This document shows, in pieces, positions 8,432 through 18,888 of a DNA stretch of 64,000 nt. Numbering within the stretch: the first letter of the stretch is position 1; every line of letters starts with the position of its first letter. The notes beneath the pieces were generated by a model that worked only from the letters and a program-made list of their open reading frames with translations, was not told the DNA's origin and ran no database searches. Position numbers and translations under genes: made by a program. This DNA is from a virus. The stretch covers positions 1 through 64,000 of the IMG/VR virus record IMGVR_UViG_3300043446_004488, one strand, 5' to 3'.

Positions 8432-11290
8432 TTATTGTTGAAGTGCAATAATTAAAGGTGTAACTTCTGCCTGTAAACTTTTACTAAATGCTTGTCCAGT
8501 GATGGTTCCAGTATTTTGATTAATTGTAATTCCTTCACTAATTCTAAAGTTTCCTCCTTGGTCAGTGCTTGTAAATGGAACTTTACCTCCATTTGTAGCA
8601 ACTATCTGATTTTCTGTAATTGGAATAGCACCTTTAGAAGGAACAGCATTTGTAATAGTAGTTCCTGTACCTATATATTCAAATGTGATACTACTTGCAA
8701 TAATCTTACTGGATTGGAAGAAATAAACAGTTGTTCCAGCACTCACAGGATAAGTAATAAATTCATCAAAAGTTACAGTTGTAGTCCCTCCAACAGATAC
8801 TTGTGTTGCTGAAACTGGATTAAAGAAATATTTTTCCATTACTGCATGAGCAGTTGCTTGTGTATAAGGAGCAGGAGGAGGAGCAATAGTTACAGTTGGA
8901 GGAGTTGATGTATATCCTGTTCCAGAGACAAGAATAGTCACATTTCCAATTGAACCATCATCATTAATATCAGTTTCAAAAACAGCTGCCTCTGCAGGAA
9001 TAAAATAATCAGGGTCATCTGGAAGGTCAATTGTAACTTCAACTGGAATATTTGGGTCATATCCAGACCCTGGTTGGTCAATTACAATTTCTTTAATGAA
9101 ATAATACTGTTCTCCAACATAAGCCACTTGACCATCATAAGGTCTTTGTCCTTTTGGAAGTTCTAATGCTGGAGCAGAATTTGTTCCAACTCCAACAATA
9201 CTTGTGATAATTCCTGCTCTATTTGATATGAAGGATTGAACATTTGTAGAGTATGTCTTGGAGAGATCTTTTGTTTGTGATACAGAACCAATTCCAGATT
9301 GATAACTTACTGGGAGATTTAAATTTTGTGCCACATAAGTTGCAATTCCAGCAATATAATTAACTATTGCAACCTCACCATTCTTGACATATCCAGCAGT
9401 AAATCCTGAAGGGACTGGTGAAGAATCATTCAGATAAGTGAGTGTTCCACCTACAGAATCTCTATAGGCAAGTCCTGCATTAATAGAGTTTGCATTTCCA
9501 AGAGTCAAAATATCAGAACAAATAGATTCTACAATAATTTGTCCATCACGAATGCACTTAGACCTTCCAACAATAGATCCACCATAATCAAAGTTAGGAC
9601 CATTTGCACCATAAGGTCCTGAAGTGCTGGTCAAAAATCCTACTGCCTCTGAAGCAATAAATTCTTTATTTTCTCTTAAAAGTGCAACAGTATCAATAAA
9701 TTCTTGGGATGCTCCTACCCCAACATTAATCACCAAACTGTCTACATTATCTTCAGTTGGTGCTTCAACTACAGTTCCTGTAAATTGAAGAGGAGTTGCT
9801 CCATTAGACACTAATCCATAATTACCAAAAGATGAGTTGGAGTTATTGAGGTCACAAACTCCACCAGTATCACAGAATACTGCAGTATCACAGCAAATTG
9901 TGAAAAGGGAAACTAACTGTGCATATCCAAAGTTTGTAATGGAAACTCCAATTCCACCTTGATTATATTGAGTAAATGCATCCAGAACCATAGATTTAAA
10001 TCCACCAGCTCTGTTTCCATCAACTCTCATTCCAATACTGTCTGGAACAAAATTGGTACAGTTCTGAACATAAGGTGACTGCCAATTTTCTTCTGTTCCA
10101 TCAGCAAATCCATTCCCTTGAGTTGGGAATGAAACCATAGCCTTTCCAGGATTACTTGGTCCTACAAATGATTGATGTGAAATATAACAACCTCTTCTGA
10201 CATGATACAAATCAGTTGAACCAGATGTAGTTACAAGAGTTCTTCTTAAATCTTCCCCAACAATAGCAACTCTTTCTGGAACTTGAATAGGACCATCTTC
10301 TGTATAAAGTCCAGCAAATACTCTGATAGTATCTCCAGGTTCTGCCACTGAACAAGCTTTTTTAATAGTTAAAAATGCATCTCCAGGACTTCTACCAAAA
10401 TTATCATCACTTCCAAGTTTGTTTACAAAATATTCATTTCCAATTCTTGCACCAGGAGGATTCCATAATAATCTACCATCACCAGAGGAAGCTAAAACAG
10501 AATATGCATATCCTACATTATTTTGCGCATCTACAACTTCTCCACGAACTCTAATATCCCCTGCAACATCTAATGTTCTTGTTGGAGTAATAGTATTAAT
10601 TCCAACCAGAGGAGTAATAGTTTTACTATCACTATCATATCTCCCAGAAACAACAAGAGTTTCTGTGGTTGTTGCAAAGTTATCTGCAGTTAAAATTGTT
10701 CCACCAATTCCTACATCAAGAACTGCTGTAGTAGTGATTCCTGTAACCTCAAGAAACTCTATAGTAGAAATTCCAACAATTTCTTGAGAAATTATGGCAG
10801 TGGTAATTGTGGATAATCCTACCCTTTCTAATCCAATTGAACCAATTCCAATTGTTGCAATTCCAGTGTAAGATTGTGAAGATGTTACAAGTCCAGAAAT
10901 TCTTGTATCACCAACAATATCAACTCTATATCCTCTTGGAGTAGTTGTTCCAACACCAACAGAACCAATTCCTGTAATGACTACAGATTGTGTTGCTGCT
11001 GCACCAACTTGAACTGCTTGTGTTGGTCTTGTAGTTCCAATACCAATAGAACTTGAAATGTATGCAGAACCTATAACATCAAGTTGTTGATAATTTGATG
11101 TAGTTCCAATACCAATATTATCTTCTGCATAAACTGCATCTTCTGCATAGATGTCTCCTATGACATCTAAAGAGTAGTTTGCAGTTGTTTTACCAATAGC
11201 AACTCTTTTTGAGGCACCATCAGCATATAGTGCTTGAGTGCCTACACCAATACCTTTTCTAACTACAAAATAGTTATCTTGTGAAGCCAT
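8432..11290 (-). CDS. Tail-fibre-like protein with pectin-lyase-type helix (952 aa)
   Basis: Predicted virion spike or fibre. The N-terminal third has repeats of IGIGTT and VGVGTT with short beta units. Around residues 285-350 (NEYFVNKLGSDDNFGRSPGD, then ACSVAEPGDTIRVFAG) it matches the start of right-handed beta-helix proteins of the DUF1565/pectin-lyase type, common in phage tailspikes. Near residue 755 and 790 are PGSGY and GTGYTSTPP repeats also present in gp5 and the 1684-residue protein. It may bind or cut surface polysaccharide; no catalytic residues are identified. Confidence 0.72.
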   Translation of the reverse strand: MASQDNYFVVRKGIGVGTQALYADGASKRVAIGKTTANYSLDVIGDIYAEDAVYAEDNIGIGTTSNYQQLDVIGSAYISSSIGIGTTRPTQAVQVGAAATQSVVITGIGSVGVGTTTPRGYRVDIVGDTRISGLVTSSQSYTGIATIGIGSIGLERVGLSTITTAIISQEIVGISTIEFLEVTGITTTAVLDVGIGGTILTADNFATTTETLVVSGRYDSDSKTITPLVGINTITPTRTLDVAGDIRVRGEVVDAQNNVGYAYSVLASSGDGRLLWNPPGARIGNEYFVNKLGSDDNFGRSPGDAFLTIKKACSVAEPGDTIRVFAGLYTEDGPIQVPERVAIVGEDLRRTLVTTSGSTDLYHVRRGCYISHQSFVGPSNPGKAMVSFPTQGNGFADGTEENWQSPYVQNCTNFVPDSIGMRVDGNRAGGFKSMVLDAFTQYNQGGIGVSITNFGYAQLVSLFTICCDTAVFCDTGGVCDLNNSNSSFGNYGLVSNGATPLQFTGTVVEAPTEDNVDSLVINVGVGASQEFIDTVALLRENKEFIASEAVGFLTSTSGPYGANGPNFDYGGSIVGRSKCIRDGQIIVESICSDILTLGNANSINAGLAYRDSVGGTLTYLNDSSPVPSGFTAGYVKNGEVAIVNYIAGIATYVAQNLNLPVSYQSGIGSVSQTKDLSKTYSTNVQSFISNRAGIITSIVGVGTNSAPALELPKGQRPYDGQVAYVGEQYYFIKEIVIDQPGSGYDPNIPVEVTIDLPDDPDYFIPAEAAVFETDINDDGSIGNVTILVSGTGYTSTPPTVTIAPPPAPYTQATAHAVMEKYFFNPVSATQVSVGGTTTVTFDEFITYPVSAGTTVYFFQSSKIIASSITFEYIGTGTTITNAVPSKGAIPITENQIVATNGGKVPFTSTDQGGNFRISEGITINQNTGTITGQAFSKSLQAEVTPLIIALQQ

Positions 11291-11318
11291 TGGGTTCCCT
11301 ATCCCCCTTTTATATTGT

Positions 11319-11325
11319 TATTTAG
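11319..11325 (-). promoter_or_regulatory. Late-type promoter box (CTAAATA)
   Basis: The minus strand reads CTAAATA about 29 bases before the ATG at 11290 and overlaps the stop of the 1684-residue gene. CTAAATA is the second common form of the late box in this window. Confidence 0.4.
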
Positions 11326-14300
11326 GCAATCCTCATAATAAAGGCAAGTGCATAGTATGGAGGCAGATTTGCATTTGTTCCAGAAGAACCTGTGGAATTA
11401 GTTGTAAATGTATGAGTGTGTCTGCCATTAACATCAGTGTCTCCAAGATGTGCTTCTCCAATTTGTTGTCCTATTGTCTCATTAGCAACTCCAAGTGTTC
11501 CATTTCCAGTAATTGAACCAGTATCAGTAAGAAATCCTCCAGTTCCACCATCTACACTAGGATCTCCACTATCAGTTGATATTTGAATCGTGTGTGTATG
11601 TCTTCCAGAAGCAACTGTAGTTCCTGTATGAGTGTGAGCAACTACAATAGCATCTGTGCTACCCCCAGTTCCTGCAACTGAATAGTTACTTCCAGCACCA
11701 ACAACAAATCTATCTCTCAGGTTTGGTGTTCCATTAGTTCCATCACAAAGATTCCATCCTGTTGGAATAGATGCAATTGTTCCAGACCACATGATGATAC
11801 CTCCAACTGGAATTGTTCCATTTCCAATAAATGAAGACCCAGCACCCACTGTTAAATCTCCACTTACATCTACATCAGAATTAAATGTAGAAATTCCAGA
11901 AACATTTAAACTTTTTACTGATCCTGGTGCAGTTGATGAATCAAGTTCAGAATTTACAATCAAATTATTAACAATTAATGTATCAAAACTAGCTTCTTGA
12001 GATCCTGCTCCTCCACCAGTAGATATAGTTCCATCATCACCAACTTCAAGACCTGTTGCAGCATCCCATCTCTTTCTTCCAATAAAGAATTCACCATTAC
12101 TATTCATTCCACTATAAACTATTAATCCACCTTTATTTGAAAGTGCTTGAGAAATTCTAGTTTCATCTTGAGTCAGAACTTTTGTCTGATTGCTGGGCAT
12201 TGCAGTGGAATAATTTCCAGGACCAAATCCAACATATTCGAATGTATGTCCAGATGCTCTTAGAATTGAAGGTCTTCTCAATTCTACTGGAATAATTTGA
12301 ATTGTTTTAACTGAAGTATTTGCAGAATGTTCTACTGCTTGTGTCCCAAATAAACCTCTTCTTACATAAACTGTACCTCCAGTAATTCTGGTCACTAACA
12401 TAATCTCATTTGAAACCTGAATAAAGTCACCTTTTTTCAGTCCTTGAAGATTATTTACAGCAATTGAAGAGGAAGAAACAGTAACTAATGTAGAGACCTC
12501 ACTCTTAAATAAAGAATATGGAACAAAAGCTCTTGTGTTTAAATTTTCATTTTGAGAATTTGTATCCTTAAGAGTTGGAATGAATCCAACAGAATACACT
12601 CTAGTAGCTGAACTGACATTTCCCTCTACAGTAAATGTAGTAACTCCAGTTACACTGGTAACTGTACAAATTCCAAGAGCACTGTTATCAAATATAACTT
12701 TATTTCCTACAGCAAATGAATGAGGAGTTGGTGGAACAGAAGGAGTAGTGATTGTGGTAATTCCTGTGGTGGAATTATAAACTGCAGATGCAATTGGATA
12801 TCCAACACCAGACATTACAAAGACTGCATTTGTTGTTGCCTCTGTAGCACCAGAAGAATTTTCAAATGTAATTGTATTTGGTGTTACTGAAGAAATTACA
12901 AATACTCCATTATTTCCAGAGTTTGTTGCTCCAAAAATTTGAATTGTATCTGGGTCACTTGCATCAAAGTTTAATCCTTGAGATGCTTGAATTTGTACAG
13001 TAGTTGTTGAAGTTGACCCAGGTATTCCTTTGATGGTCAATGACTCTCCTGAAGCATATCCAGAACCTGGATTTGAAATTTCAAAACTACCTGGAATACC
13101 TCCACTTACAGTCAGATTTACAGTAGCACCTTCTCCACTTCCACCACAAAGAGGGATATCATAGTATGTGCCATTTGAATATCCAGAACCAGCAGAAAGA
13201 ATATTAACTTTTCTAATTCCTCCTAATCCATGATTTTGTGTAGTTGTAATCGTGACATTATTACCAGATTTTGAGAATCCAGAAATTGTTTTTCCTAAAT
13301 CAAAATCTTTTAAAAATTGAACAATCCCTTCTTTTGTAGAACTTAAATATGGGTCATTAATATTAACTAATCCAATTGTGCTTCTTGAAGCTGCAGTTGT
13401 AGAGGGATCTGGATCTACATTTAGATTATCAGGGTCTTTTTGAGGATAAACATTATCTAAACTCTGTCCAAACTTATAATCATCAGAAGAAGAGAATGGA
13501 GAAGAAGAAGGAGTATTTTTAAATACATCTAATGTAATGTGATAAATTCCATCTGTAGAACCTTCAACATATTTTTGTATTTGTTTAATGTTATATGCTT
13601 GATAGTGATTTTCAATTTGATCGCAAGTAAAGAAAGGAAGATCACCTCTATTAGAATCATAAATTGTATATGGTGCAACCTCAAAACTAGAAGATTGTGA
13701 ACAATCTCTTGGAAGACTTAACCAATTTGCAGTTGTAGAAACTCCTGCAGTAATTGTTCCAGGATCTACTGAAATTGTATATGTAAATGTTAACTCATCA
13801 ACTACAGAAGCAACTTCAAACTCTCCATTAAATCCTGTTCCAGTTCCAAGTCCAACTGGTGTTGGTTCATTAGAACTTTTTAAATTATAAATGCTTACTT
13901 TGTTTCCAACCTTAAGATTGTGAGGGTTCTTTGTTGCAATAGTAACATCCCCACCTGTAGAAACTCCAACAAAAGAAGCATCAATAATTACATTTTTATT
14001 CCTTACCTGAGAAATTCCTTGAGTTAATTCAGTATTTGTTGATTGAGGATAAACATCATTTAACAGACTTCCAGATTTTTGGAAGATAAATCCTGATGCT
14101 GGAACTGAAGCATTTGTAGCATCTTTTGGAACTACATATCTAATTCTATATGCTCTGTCATCATTTGATCTAGAATCAAAAATTCTTTTTAAGTAAACTA
14201 CAGAATCTGCTACTCCAGAAACAAATCCTGCAGAAGGAGATGTAATTGAAATATACCAATTCTTATTGGTATCATCCCACTGTACTGGGCTTCCAACACT

Positions 14301-16376
14301 TCCAGAGGATCTATCAGATACTCTACTTACAAGATATAAATTATTTGCAGTAACTCCTACTGAACTTGTAATATCTACAGGACCAGATCCTGCATTACAA
14401 CTTGTAAGATTTTCATAAATTTCTACATTATTTCCAGAAATTGGTCTTACAAAATATGTTTGATTATGAACAATACCATCAGGAAGTAATGAATTCTTTG
14501 CTATAATTTTTACTGCTAATCCAGTGCTAATTCCAGAAACACTAGACAAAGTTAATCTATCAGTAGAGGTATTAATAGATGTAATATTTGTTTCTATTTT
14601 ACCATTTGGACTAATGGTTGCACTATACTCAACATCCCCAATATTATAGTAAATTTTATCATCTGTTCTACCACCAATTGCATATCCTCTAATTTTATTT
14701 TTTGGTGGACTTAAAATATCATTATATCCATCCAAATAAATCTTGGAACTTGTATTTGTTATGGAAGAGGTAATTGTATAAACATTAATGTTTTGTTCAT
14801 TAAGTGCAACATCCTTTGGAGGAATTAAATGCGTTATAAATCCATGATCATCTTTGGGGAATGCATTTGCTTTAAATCCTTTAGAGAATAATGCATTTTG
14901 ACCAAAGTTGGAGTTAGAGTTTGTAATACTTTGGTCTCCACCAGTGTCAGAAACAAATTGATTTGCATATCCAATTGCAAAAATTGAGACGCACTGAATA
15001 AATGCATCATTAGATGCTTTAATGTGGAAACTTGACCACTCTGGCCTATAAACAGAATCAGATTCTTGATGTAAAAATTCAGTAAAACCACTTTGATATA
15101 AGTAATTTCCAGTTGTTTCATCATATTTTACAAATGCTCTGTCATCTTTCTGAAGAGAAATACCTGTAAATTGAGCAGTCACCATGGATCTGAATCCAGT
15201 TGCCTTAGACCCATCTGCATGAAGTCCATTCATACCATAAACAGACTTCAGGCTACAGTTGAAAATGTATGGTGAAGATGAAGTTGTAGTATCCGAAATA
15301 ACTTTAACTGATGCTCCACTTACACTTGGGTTTAAAGTTGATACAGGAGCTGTAACTGTTAAATATGTAAATCTTGTTGATGAAAGAACTTGAGATACTA
15401 TAAAGTTTCCATTATATTCTGCTGGATCTGCATCAAGACCCACTCCAGAAATTAAAATTGGAGTAAGTGGTGATAATTCATGTTCTGTTTCTGTATCTAC
15501 TGTAATTACATTAGAACCAACAGTCCCAGTTACATCAGAAATATTAATTGCTCCTGCACCAAGTTCTCCAACAATTCTATATTCATCTGTATTTGGTTGG
15601 AAATTTAAATATCCATCAATTACACTTCTTCCTGATTGCTGACCATATCCAAGAGCCAACTTGTAATAATACATCTCAAGGTCAGTATGACCAGTATCAA
15701 CAGAATTTTTAATTACATGATTCACACCATCTGCATATTCAAATGCAGTCAGTTTGTGGTGAGAATATGATGGAGTAACTTTATTTGTACCATAAGTATT
15801 AAAAACTTTACCCAGAGGATCACCATCATAAATGGTAAATCCAAAAAAGTAGCAAGAACCAGTTAATCTAAAAATTGCAGTTTTTTCATAATCATCATTT
15901 TCAGGATCTGGAACATATAATGGACGAATTTTTGTTTTTCTTAAATCCGTTGCAACAAGTGAAGTTCCTTTGGGAAGAATGACTCCACCATTTATACTAT
16001 TATAAACATAAAGTTCATTATCAACATCTGTAATATCAAAATTACTTAGAATGTTAAATTCAGAAATTGTTTTTGTTGAACCATTAATATCTTTAACAAC
16101 ATTACTTGAATCAACATAGTATCCAGGTCTATTATCAATGTAATGTGTTCCTGGAGAAATCATAATTGTAGTCTGGTCAAACAGGTCGTTGTTTGATCCA
16201 GCAACATATGAAAATCTAGCTGCCTCTAAAAGTGCTCTTTGGATTGTCTTGAATGGACGTAATCTTGAATTTCCTCTATTTTCAATTGAATCAGTTGCAT
16301 CTAACTCATTTGGATCTACATATAAGGTATTACCACTCAGATTTTTAAGAAAATTCTCTAATCGTGCTAAAGGCAT
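11322..16376 (-). CDS. Giant tail-fibre protein with tail-collar C-terminus (1684 aa)
   Basis: The largest gene in the window. The N-terminal 100 residues (GNTLYVDPNELDATDSIENRG, then FKTIQRALLEAAR) look like the start of a beta-helix fibre domain. The middle is long, Ser/Thr-rich beta structure with PGSGY-type repeats near residues 1065-1100. The C-terminal about 150 residues (GGIIMWSGTIASIPTGWNLCDG, then HTHT and GRHTHT) match the phage tail-collar domain, whose His-x-His motifs bind metal in T4-type short and long fibres. This end probably makes the receptor contact. It diverges from the plus-strand gene at 16446. Confidence 0.8.
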   Translation of the reverse strand: MPLARLENFLKNLSGNTLYVDPNELDATDSIENRGNSRLRPFKTIQRALLEAARFSYVAGSNNDLFDQTTIMISPGTHYIDNRPGYYVDSSNVVKDINGSTKTISEFNILSNFDITDVDNELYVYNSINGGVILPKGTSLVATDLRKTKIRPLYVPDPENDDYEKTAIFRLTGSCYFFGFTIYDGDPLGKVFNTYGTNKVTPSYSHHKLTAFEYADGVNHVIKNSVDTGHTDLEMYYYKLALGYGQQSGRSVIDGYLNFQPNTDEYRIVGELGAGAINISDVTGTVGSNVITVDTETEHELSPLTPILISGVGLDADPAEYNGNFIVSQVLSSTRFTYLTVTAPVSTLNPSVSGASVKVISDTTTSSSPYIFNCSLKSVYGMNGLHADGSKATGFRSMVTAQFTGISLQKDDRAFVKYDETTGNYLYQSGFTEFLHQESDSVYRPEWSSFHIKASNDAFIQCVSIFAIGYANQFVSDTGGDQSITNSNSNFGQNALFSKGFKANAFPKDDHGFITHLIPPKDVALNEQNINVYTITSSITNTSSKIYLDGYNDILSPPKNKIRGYAIGGRTDDKIYYNIGDVEYSATISPNGKIETNITSINTSTDRLTLSSVSGISTGLAVKIIAKNSLLPDGIVHNQTYFVRPISGNNVEIYENLTSCNAGSGPVDITSSVGVTANNLYLVSRVSDRSSGSVGSPVQWDDTNKNWYISITSPSAGFVSGVADSVVYLKRIFDSRSNDDRAYRIRYVVPKDATNASVPASGFIFQKSGSLLNDVYPQSTNTELTQGISQVRNKNVIIDASFVGVSTGGDVTIATKNPHNLKVGNKVSIYNLKSSNEPTPVGLGTGTGFNGEFEVASVVDELTFTYTISVDPGTITAGVSTTANWLSLPRDCSQSSSFEVAPYTIYDSNRGDLPFFTCDQIENHYQAYNIKQIQKYVEGSTDGIYHITLDVFKNTPSSSPFSSSDDYKFGQSLDNVYPQKDPDNLNVDPDPSTTAASRSTIGLVNINDPYLSSTKEGIVQFLKDFDLGKTISGFSKSGNNVTITTTQNHGLGGIRKVNILSAGSGYSNGTYYDIPLCGGSGEGATVNLTVSGGIPGSFEISNPGSGYASGESLTIKGIPGSTSTTTVQIQASQGLNFDASDPDTIQIFGATNSGNNGVFVISSVTPNTITFENSSGATEATTNAVFVMSGVGYPIASAVYNSTTGITTITTPSVPPTPHSFAVGNKVIFDNSALGICTVTSVTGVTTFTVEGNVSSATRVYSVGFIPTLKDTNSQNENLNTRAFVPYSLFKSEVSTLVTVSSSSIAVNNLQGLKKGDFIQVSNEIMLVTRITGGTVYVRRGLFGTQAVEHSANTSVKTIQIIPVELRRPSILRASGHTFEYVGFGPGNYSTAMPSNQTKVLTQDETRISQALSNKGGLIVYSGMNSNGEFFIGRKRWDAATGLEVGDDGTISTGGGAGSQEASFDTLIVNNLIVNSELDSSTAPGSVKSLNVSGISTFNSDVDVSGDLTVGAGSSFIGNGTIPVGGIIMWSGTIASIPTGWNLCDGTNGTPNLRDRFVVGAGSNYSVAGTGGSTDAIVVAHTHTGTTVASGRHTHTIQISTDSGDPSVDGGTGGFLTDTGSITGNGTLGVANETIGQQIGEAHLGDTDVNGRHTHTFTTNSTGSSGTNANLPPYYALAFIMRIA

Positions 16377-16410
16377 TTCAGATTATCCTTTAATTATACT
16401 TCTTCTGTCT

Positions 16411-16426
16411 TATTTATCAATAAATA
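16411..16426. promoter_or_regulatory. Divergent pair of late-type promoter boxes
   Basis: Between the divergent genes starting at 16376 (minus) and 16446 (plus), the minus strand reads GATAAATA (16411-16418) and the plus strand reads CAATAAATA (16418-16426). The two boxes are back to back, each 20-35 bases from its start codon, as expected for a bidirectional late promoter. Confidence 0.55.
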
Positions 16427-16445
16427 GGATTACCAATATTTTTGA

Positions 16446-17171
16446 ATGATGGCAATCAGCACGCAAACTGAAGCACTTATTGAGTTATATAATCAAAAAA
16501 TTACCTTAGATACTCAACAGATAAATCAAGTCAATTATGTTCAGGCAGGATATGTAATTCAAACTGGTGTAGGAGATACTGAAAGATTTAAAGTTTGGGG
16601 AACTAATGAGATTATAGAAAATTATAATTATTCTATTTCAAAATTAGACAATCAAATTATTGCTTTAAATACTGAAATTCAAGACTTGCAGAATGATATT
16701 TTAAATGTAAAACAAACTGCAAATAGTAATGGATGTCCTGGTGCTATTTGGCAAATTGGTTTTACAACAACCACTGAGTATGAAGATACTTTAAATTATG
16801 TTGGATATGGATTTACTGCACCAAATCCATTTTCTTCAATTTCTGGAATACTCACCACATCAAATGCTGGAATTGGAACATACAACTACACATCACAATC
16901 TTCCATTGGACAATATTTTGAACCAATAACTGGTGGAGGATGTACAAGTTATGTAAGTCAAATTAATGACCTTGAAACTCAAGTATCTTCTTTACAAGGA
17001 GAAAGAGATAACTTAATTATTAAAGTTAATACTCTTAAGGCAAGTAGAGTTTCAGCTGAATTACAAAATTATGCATACAATCAGTCAAAAAACCAACTTA
17101 ATGAATCAATTGCAACTAATACTGCAATTCTAACTTTCCTTCAAGATCCTGCAAATGCAGGATTTTTATGA
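16446..17171 (+). CDS. Coiled-coil virion-type protein (241 aa)
   Basis: Unrecognised 241-residue protein. Helical coiled-coil segments at about residues 5-30, 60-95 and 175-230 flank a Gly/Asn/Thr-rich central domain (about 95-170) with three cysteines. This helix-domain-helix layout suggests a trimeric fibre or whisker, but the function is inferred. It is alone on the plus strand between minus-strand fibre and hub genes, with a late-type box upstream and a terminator-like hairpin directly after the stop. Translation may start at either of two adjacent ATGs (16446 or 16449). Confidence 0.65.
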   Translation: MMAISTQTEALIELYNQKITLDTQQINQVNYVQAGYVIQTGVGDTERFKVWGTNEIIENYNYSISKLDNQIIALNTEIQDLQNDILNVKQTANSNGCPGAIWQIGFTTTTEYEDTLNYVGYGFTAPNPFSSISGILTTSNAGIGTYNYTSQSSIGQYFEPITGGGCTSYVSQINDLETQVSSLQGERDNLIIKVNTLKASRVSAELQNYAYNQSKNQLNESIATNTAILTFLQDPANAGFL

Positions 17172-17220
17172 AAAACCCTACAGGTCATTTTTTACCTGGA
17201 AATTTTCGAGGGGGTTTTTG
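17171..17220 (+). terminator. Terminator-like hairpin after the coiled-coil gene
   Basis: Directly after the stop, AAAAACCC pairs with GGGTTTTT at the far end, and an inner CAGGT pairs with ACCTG. The stem ends in a T-run on the plus strand, so this probably ends the plus-strand transcript. The symmetric A/T tails mean it could also work for minus-strand transcripts passing through the tRNA. Confidence 0.55.
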
Positions 17221-17242
17221 GAATTAAAAGTCAATTTTGATA

Positions 17243-17327
17243 TAGGAGTAGGGAGGGTCGAACTCCCACGGGATTAACTCCCAACGGATTTTAAGTCCGG
17301 TGCGTCTACCTATTCCGCCATACTCCC
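17243..17327 (-). tRNA. tRNA-Leu (anticodon UAA)
   Basis: On the minus strand the 85-nt segment folds as a class II tRNA. A 7-bp acceptor stem (GGGAGTA with TACTCC plus a G-U pair) closes it, with a D-arm, an anticodon loop reading ACTTAAAATCC (anticodon TAA), a long variable arm and a T-arm GGGAGTTCGACCCTCCC. CCA is not encoded. A UAA anticodon reads UUA, a frequent leucine codon in this AT-rich genome, so it may supplement the host pool. Confidence 0.93.
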
Positions 17328-17424
17328 AGATGAGGACTTACCCAGCCTCAGGTTTCCCTTCATAGGCACGGTGCCTCAGCACTTCCTTCACACCCAATTA
17401 TTTTAGAAGAAGAAGCAACCTTTG

Positions 17425-17595
17425 TCAACCATCATAGACCAGTTGACCACGAAGTTCTGCAAGTTTTGCCTGTGCAAAGCACTCCACACAAGTCCAATAG
17501 ACCTCACCACTGACCATATTGGAATCAGCAAAATGTGCAGCAATATCTTCCTGAAGTCCTTTCAGTTCTTCCAGTTGGTCACGATCAATGTGCAT
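17425..17595 (-). CDS. Small CxxC protein (56 aa)
   Basis: Unrecognised 56-residue protein, MHIDRDQLEE to RGQLVYDG. It is acidic and helical, with one WTCVECF motif (CxxC) near residue 36 that could bind zinc or act in thiol chemistry. The DNA is more GC-rich than surrounding genes, with host-like codons, and the gene lies beside the tRNA, which suggests a recent acquisition. No clear Shine-Dalgarno sequence is seen. Confidence 0.6.
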   Translation of the reverse strand: MHIDRDQLEELKGLQEDIAAHFADSNMVSGEVYWTCVECFAQAKLAELRGQLVYDG

Positions 17596-17631
17596 AGTTG
17601 ATAGGGGGTTGCTTACCTATCCATCATAGCA

Positions 17632-18330
17632 CTAGGAGCAGCATTCTGCAAGCTTGGTGGACAGTTCTTGAATCGTCTCCTTGAGTGAATTAATTTGTTC
17701 TTGTTGTTCTTTCATTCCTTCAATTAAAAGTGCAACAAGATTTTCATATTTAATACTTTTTAATGTTTGACTTTCTATAGTTTCATTTCTAACAACTTCT
17801 GGAATAATTTCTTCTACTTCTTGTGCTATTAATCCTATCTGTCTATCTTCTTCTTTTGCTCTTTGTGGAACAACAGTTTCATCCCAATCAAAACTAACTC
17901 CTCTCAAATTTAAAACTTTTTCTAAGGAATTTATAAGTGGTTCTACATTCTTTTTTGCTGTTTGATCTGAACATGGAGCAACACAAATGGATGATCCATT
18001 CTTTTTCCAAGGTCCCCAAAGATTTCCATTTGGGGAAGAACTATTTGAGGTTGGAGTAACATTATCTTGAGTTGGTTCTACATTTAATTGACCACCAACA
18101 CCAGTTTTAAATCCAAGTAGATTACTGAGTCCAGTAATAGATTGTAATCCAAGTCCACCAAAAAGTCCTTGGGCAAGCAAAGCACCATTTATATTGGTAA
18201 TTCCAGTTGACTGTAAACTAAAAGGAACTGTTGGGTCTAAAGATGGCCAAGCGTCTATTGTGGCAATAGGAGGTGCTAATGCTGTTCCAGTTTGAATTGA
18301 TTCTGATTCAATAGTATTAATAGTTGCCAT
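17632..18330 (-). CDS. Virion protein with S74 endosialidase-chaperone domain (232 aa)
   Basis: The C-terminal half (residues about 120-225: SDQTAKKNVEPLINSLEKVL, then IGLIAQEVEEIIPEVV and LVALLIEGMKEQQEQI) matches the intramolecular chaperone of endosialidase. The N-terminal about 110 residues are low-complexity Gly/Ser/Asn. Such short proteins may be tail-tip or fibre subunits that trimerise and self-cleave. It lies 3 bases downstream of the beta-helical hub protein and is the last gene of the hub operon. It ends in a short coiled coil. Confidence 0.8.
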   Translation of the reverse strand: MATINTIESESIQTGTALAPPIATIDAWPSLDPTVPFSLQSTGITNINGALLAQGLFGGLGLQSITGLSNLLGFKTGVGGQLNVEPTQDNVTPTSNSSSPNGNLWGPWKKNGSSICVAPCSDQTAKKNVEPLINSLEKVLNLRGVSFDWDETVVPQRAKEEDRQIGLIAQEVEEIIPEVVRNETIESQTLKSIKYENLVALLIEGMKEQQEQINSLKETIQELSTKLAECCS

Positions 18331-18333
18331 AAG

Positions 18334-18888
18334 TTAATATCCAAATAAATTTGTAGCTAAGGTTTGAACAATGCTTAAAAGATTAGATGGACACAAAGAT
18401 ACTTTTGGTTCTACAATTGAAACACCAGCATTTGAATTTATATAGATTGGTCCAGGAGAACGAAGAAGCATTCTTGTTCTTGCACCAATTGCTACCACAG
18501 ATCCATCAAGTTTAATGGTATCATTTGCTTCTAATTGAAGATTTCCTTTAGATCTTATGACAAGATTTTGATCACTTCCAGAGGATTCAAATCTTATAGT
18601 TCTTGCAGATAGTGTAATTTCACCATTTCCAGCATCAAATCTTATATTATTTGCTTTTACTACTAATCCATCCTTAGATTGACTTAAGATATTATCAGCC
18701 TTGGTTGCACTTGATTGACTTTGTATTTCAAATCCACCATCCTTAAAAAGTTTTAGACAAGCATTTGATGCTGCATGTAATTCTATTTGGCGTTGTCTTT
18801 TGTCAGGAGTATCTTCTCCAATAAAAATAGTTCCATAATTTGCATCATTAATTACATAACCATCCTTTGGTGGTTGATAATCAGACAT
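18334..18888 (-). CDS. Baseplate-hub beta-helix protein (184 aa)
   Basis: Predicted hub spike component. Residues about 60-150 contain successive short strands (GLVVKANNIRFDAGNGEITLS, then LVIRSKGNLQLEANDTIKL) like the triple-stranded beta-helix of T4 gp5C/VgrG needles. It follows gp5 with an 8-base overlap, so it may supply the needle portion as a separate chain; this is inference. I chose the ATG at 18888 (MSDYQPPKDG) with AGAAG before it; a GTG at 18900 would add four residues. Confidence 0.65.
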   Translation of the reverse strand: MSDYQPPKDGYVINDANYGTIFIGEDTPDKRQRQIELHAASNACLKLFKDGGFEIQSQSSATKADNILSQSKDGLVVKANNIRFDAGNGEITLSARTIRFESSGSDQNLVIRSKGNLQLEANDTIKLDGSVVAIGARTRMLLRSPGPIYINSNAGVSIVEPKVSLCPSNLLSIVQTLATNLFGY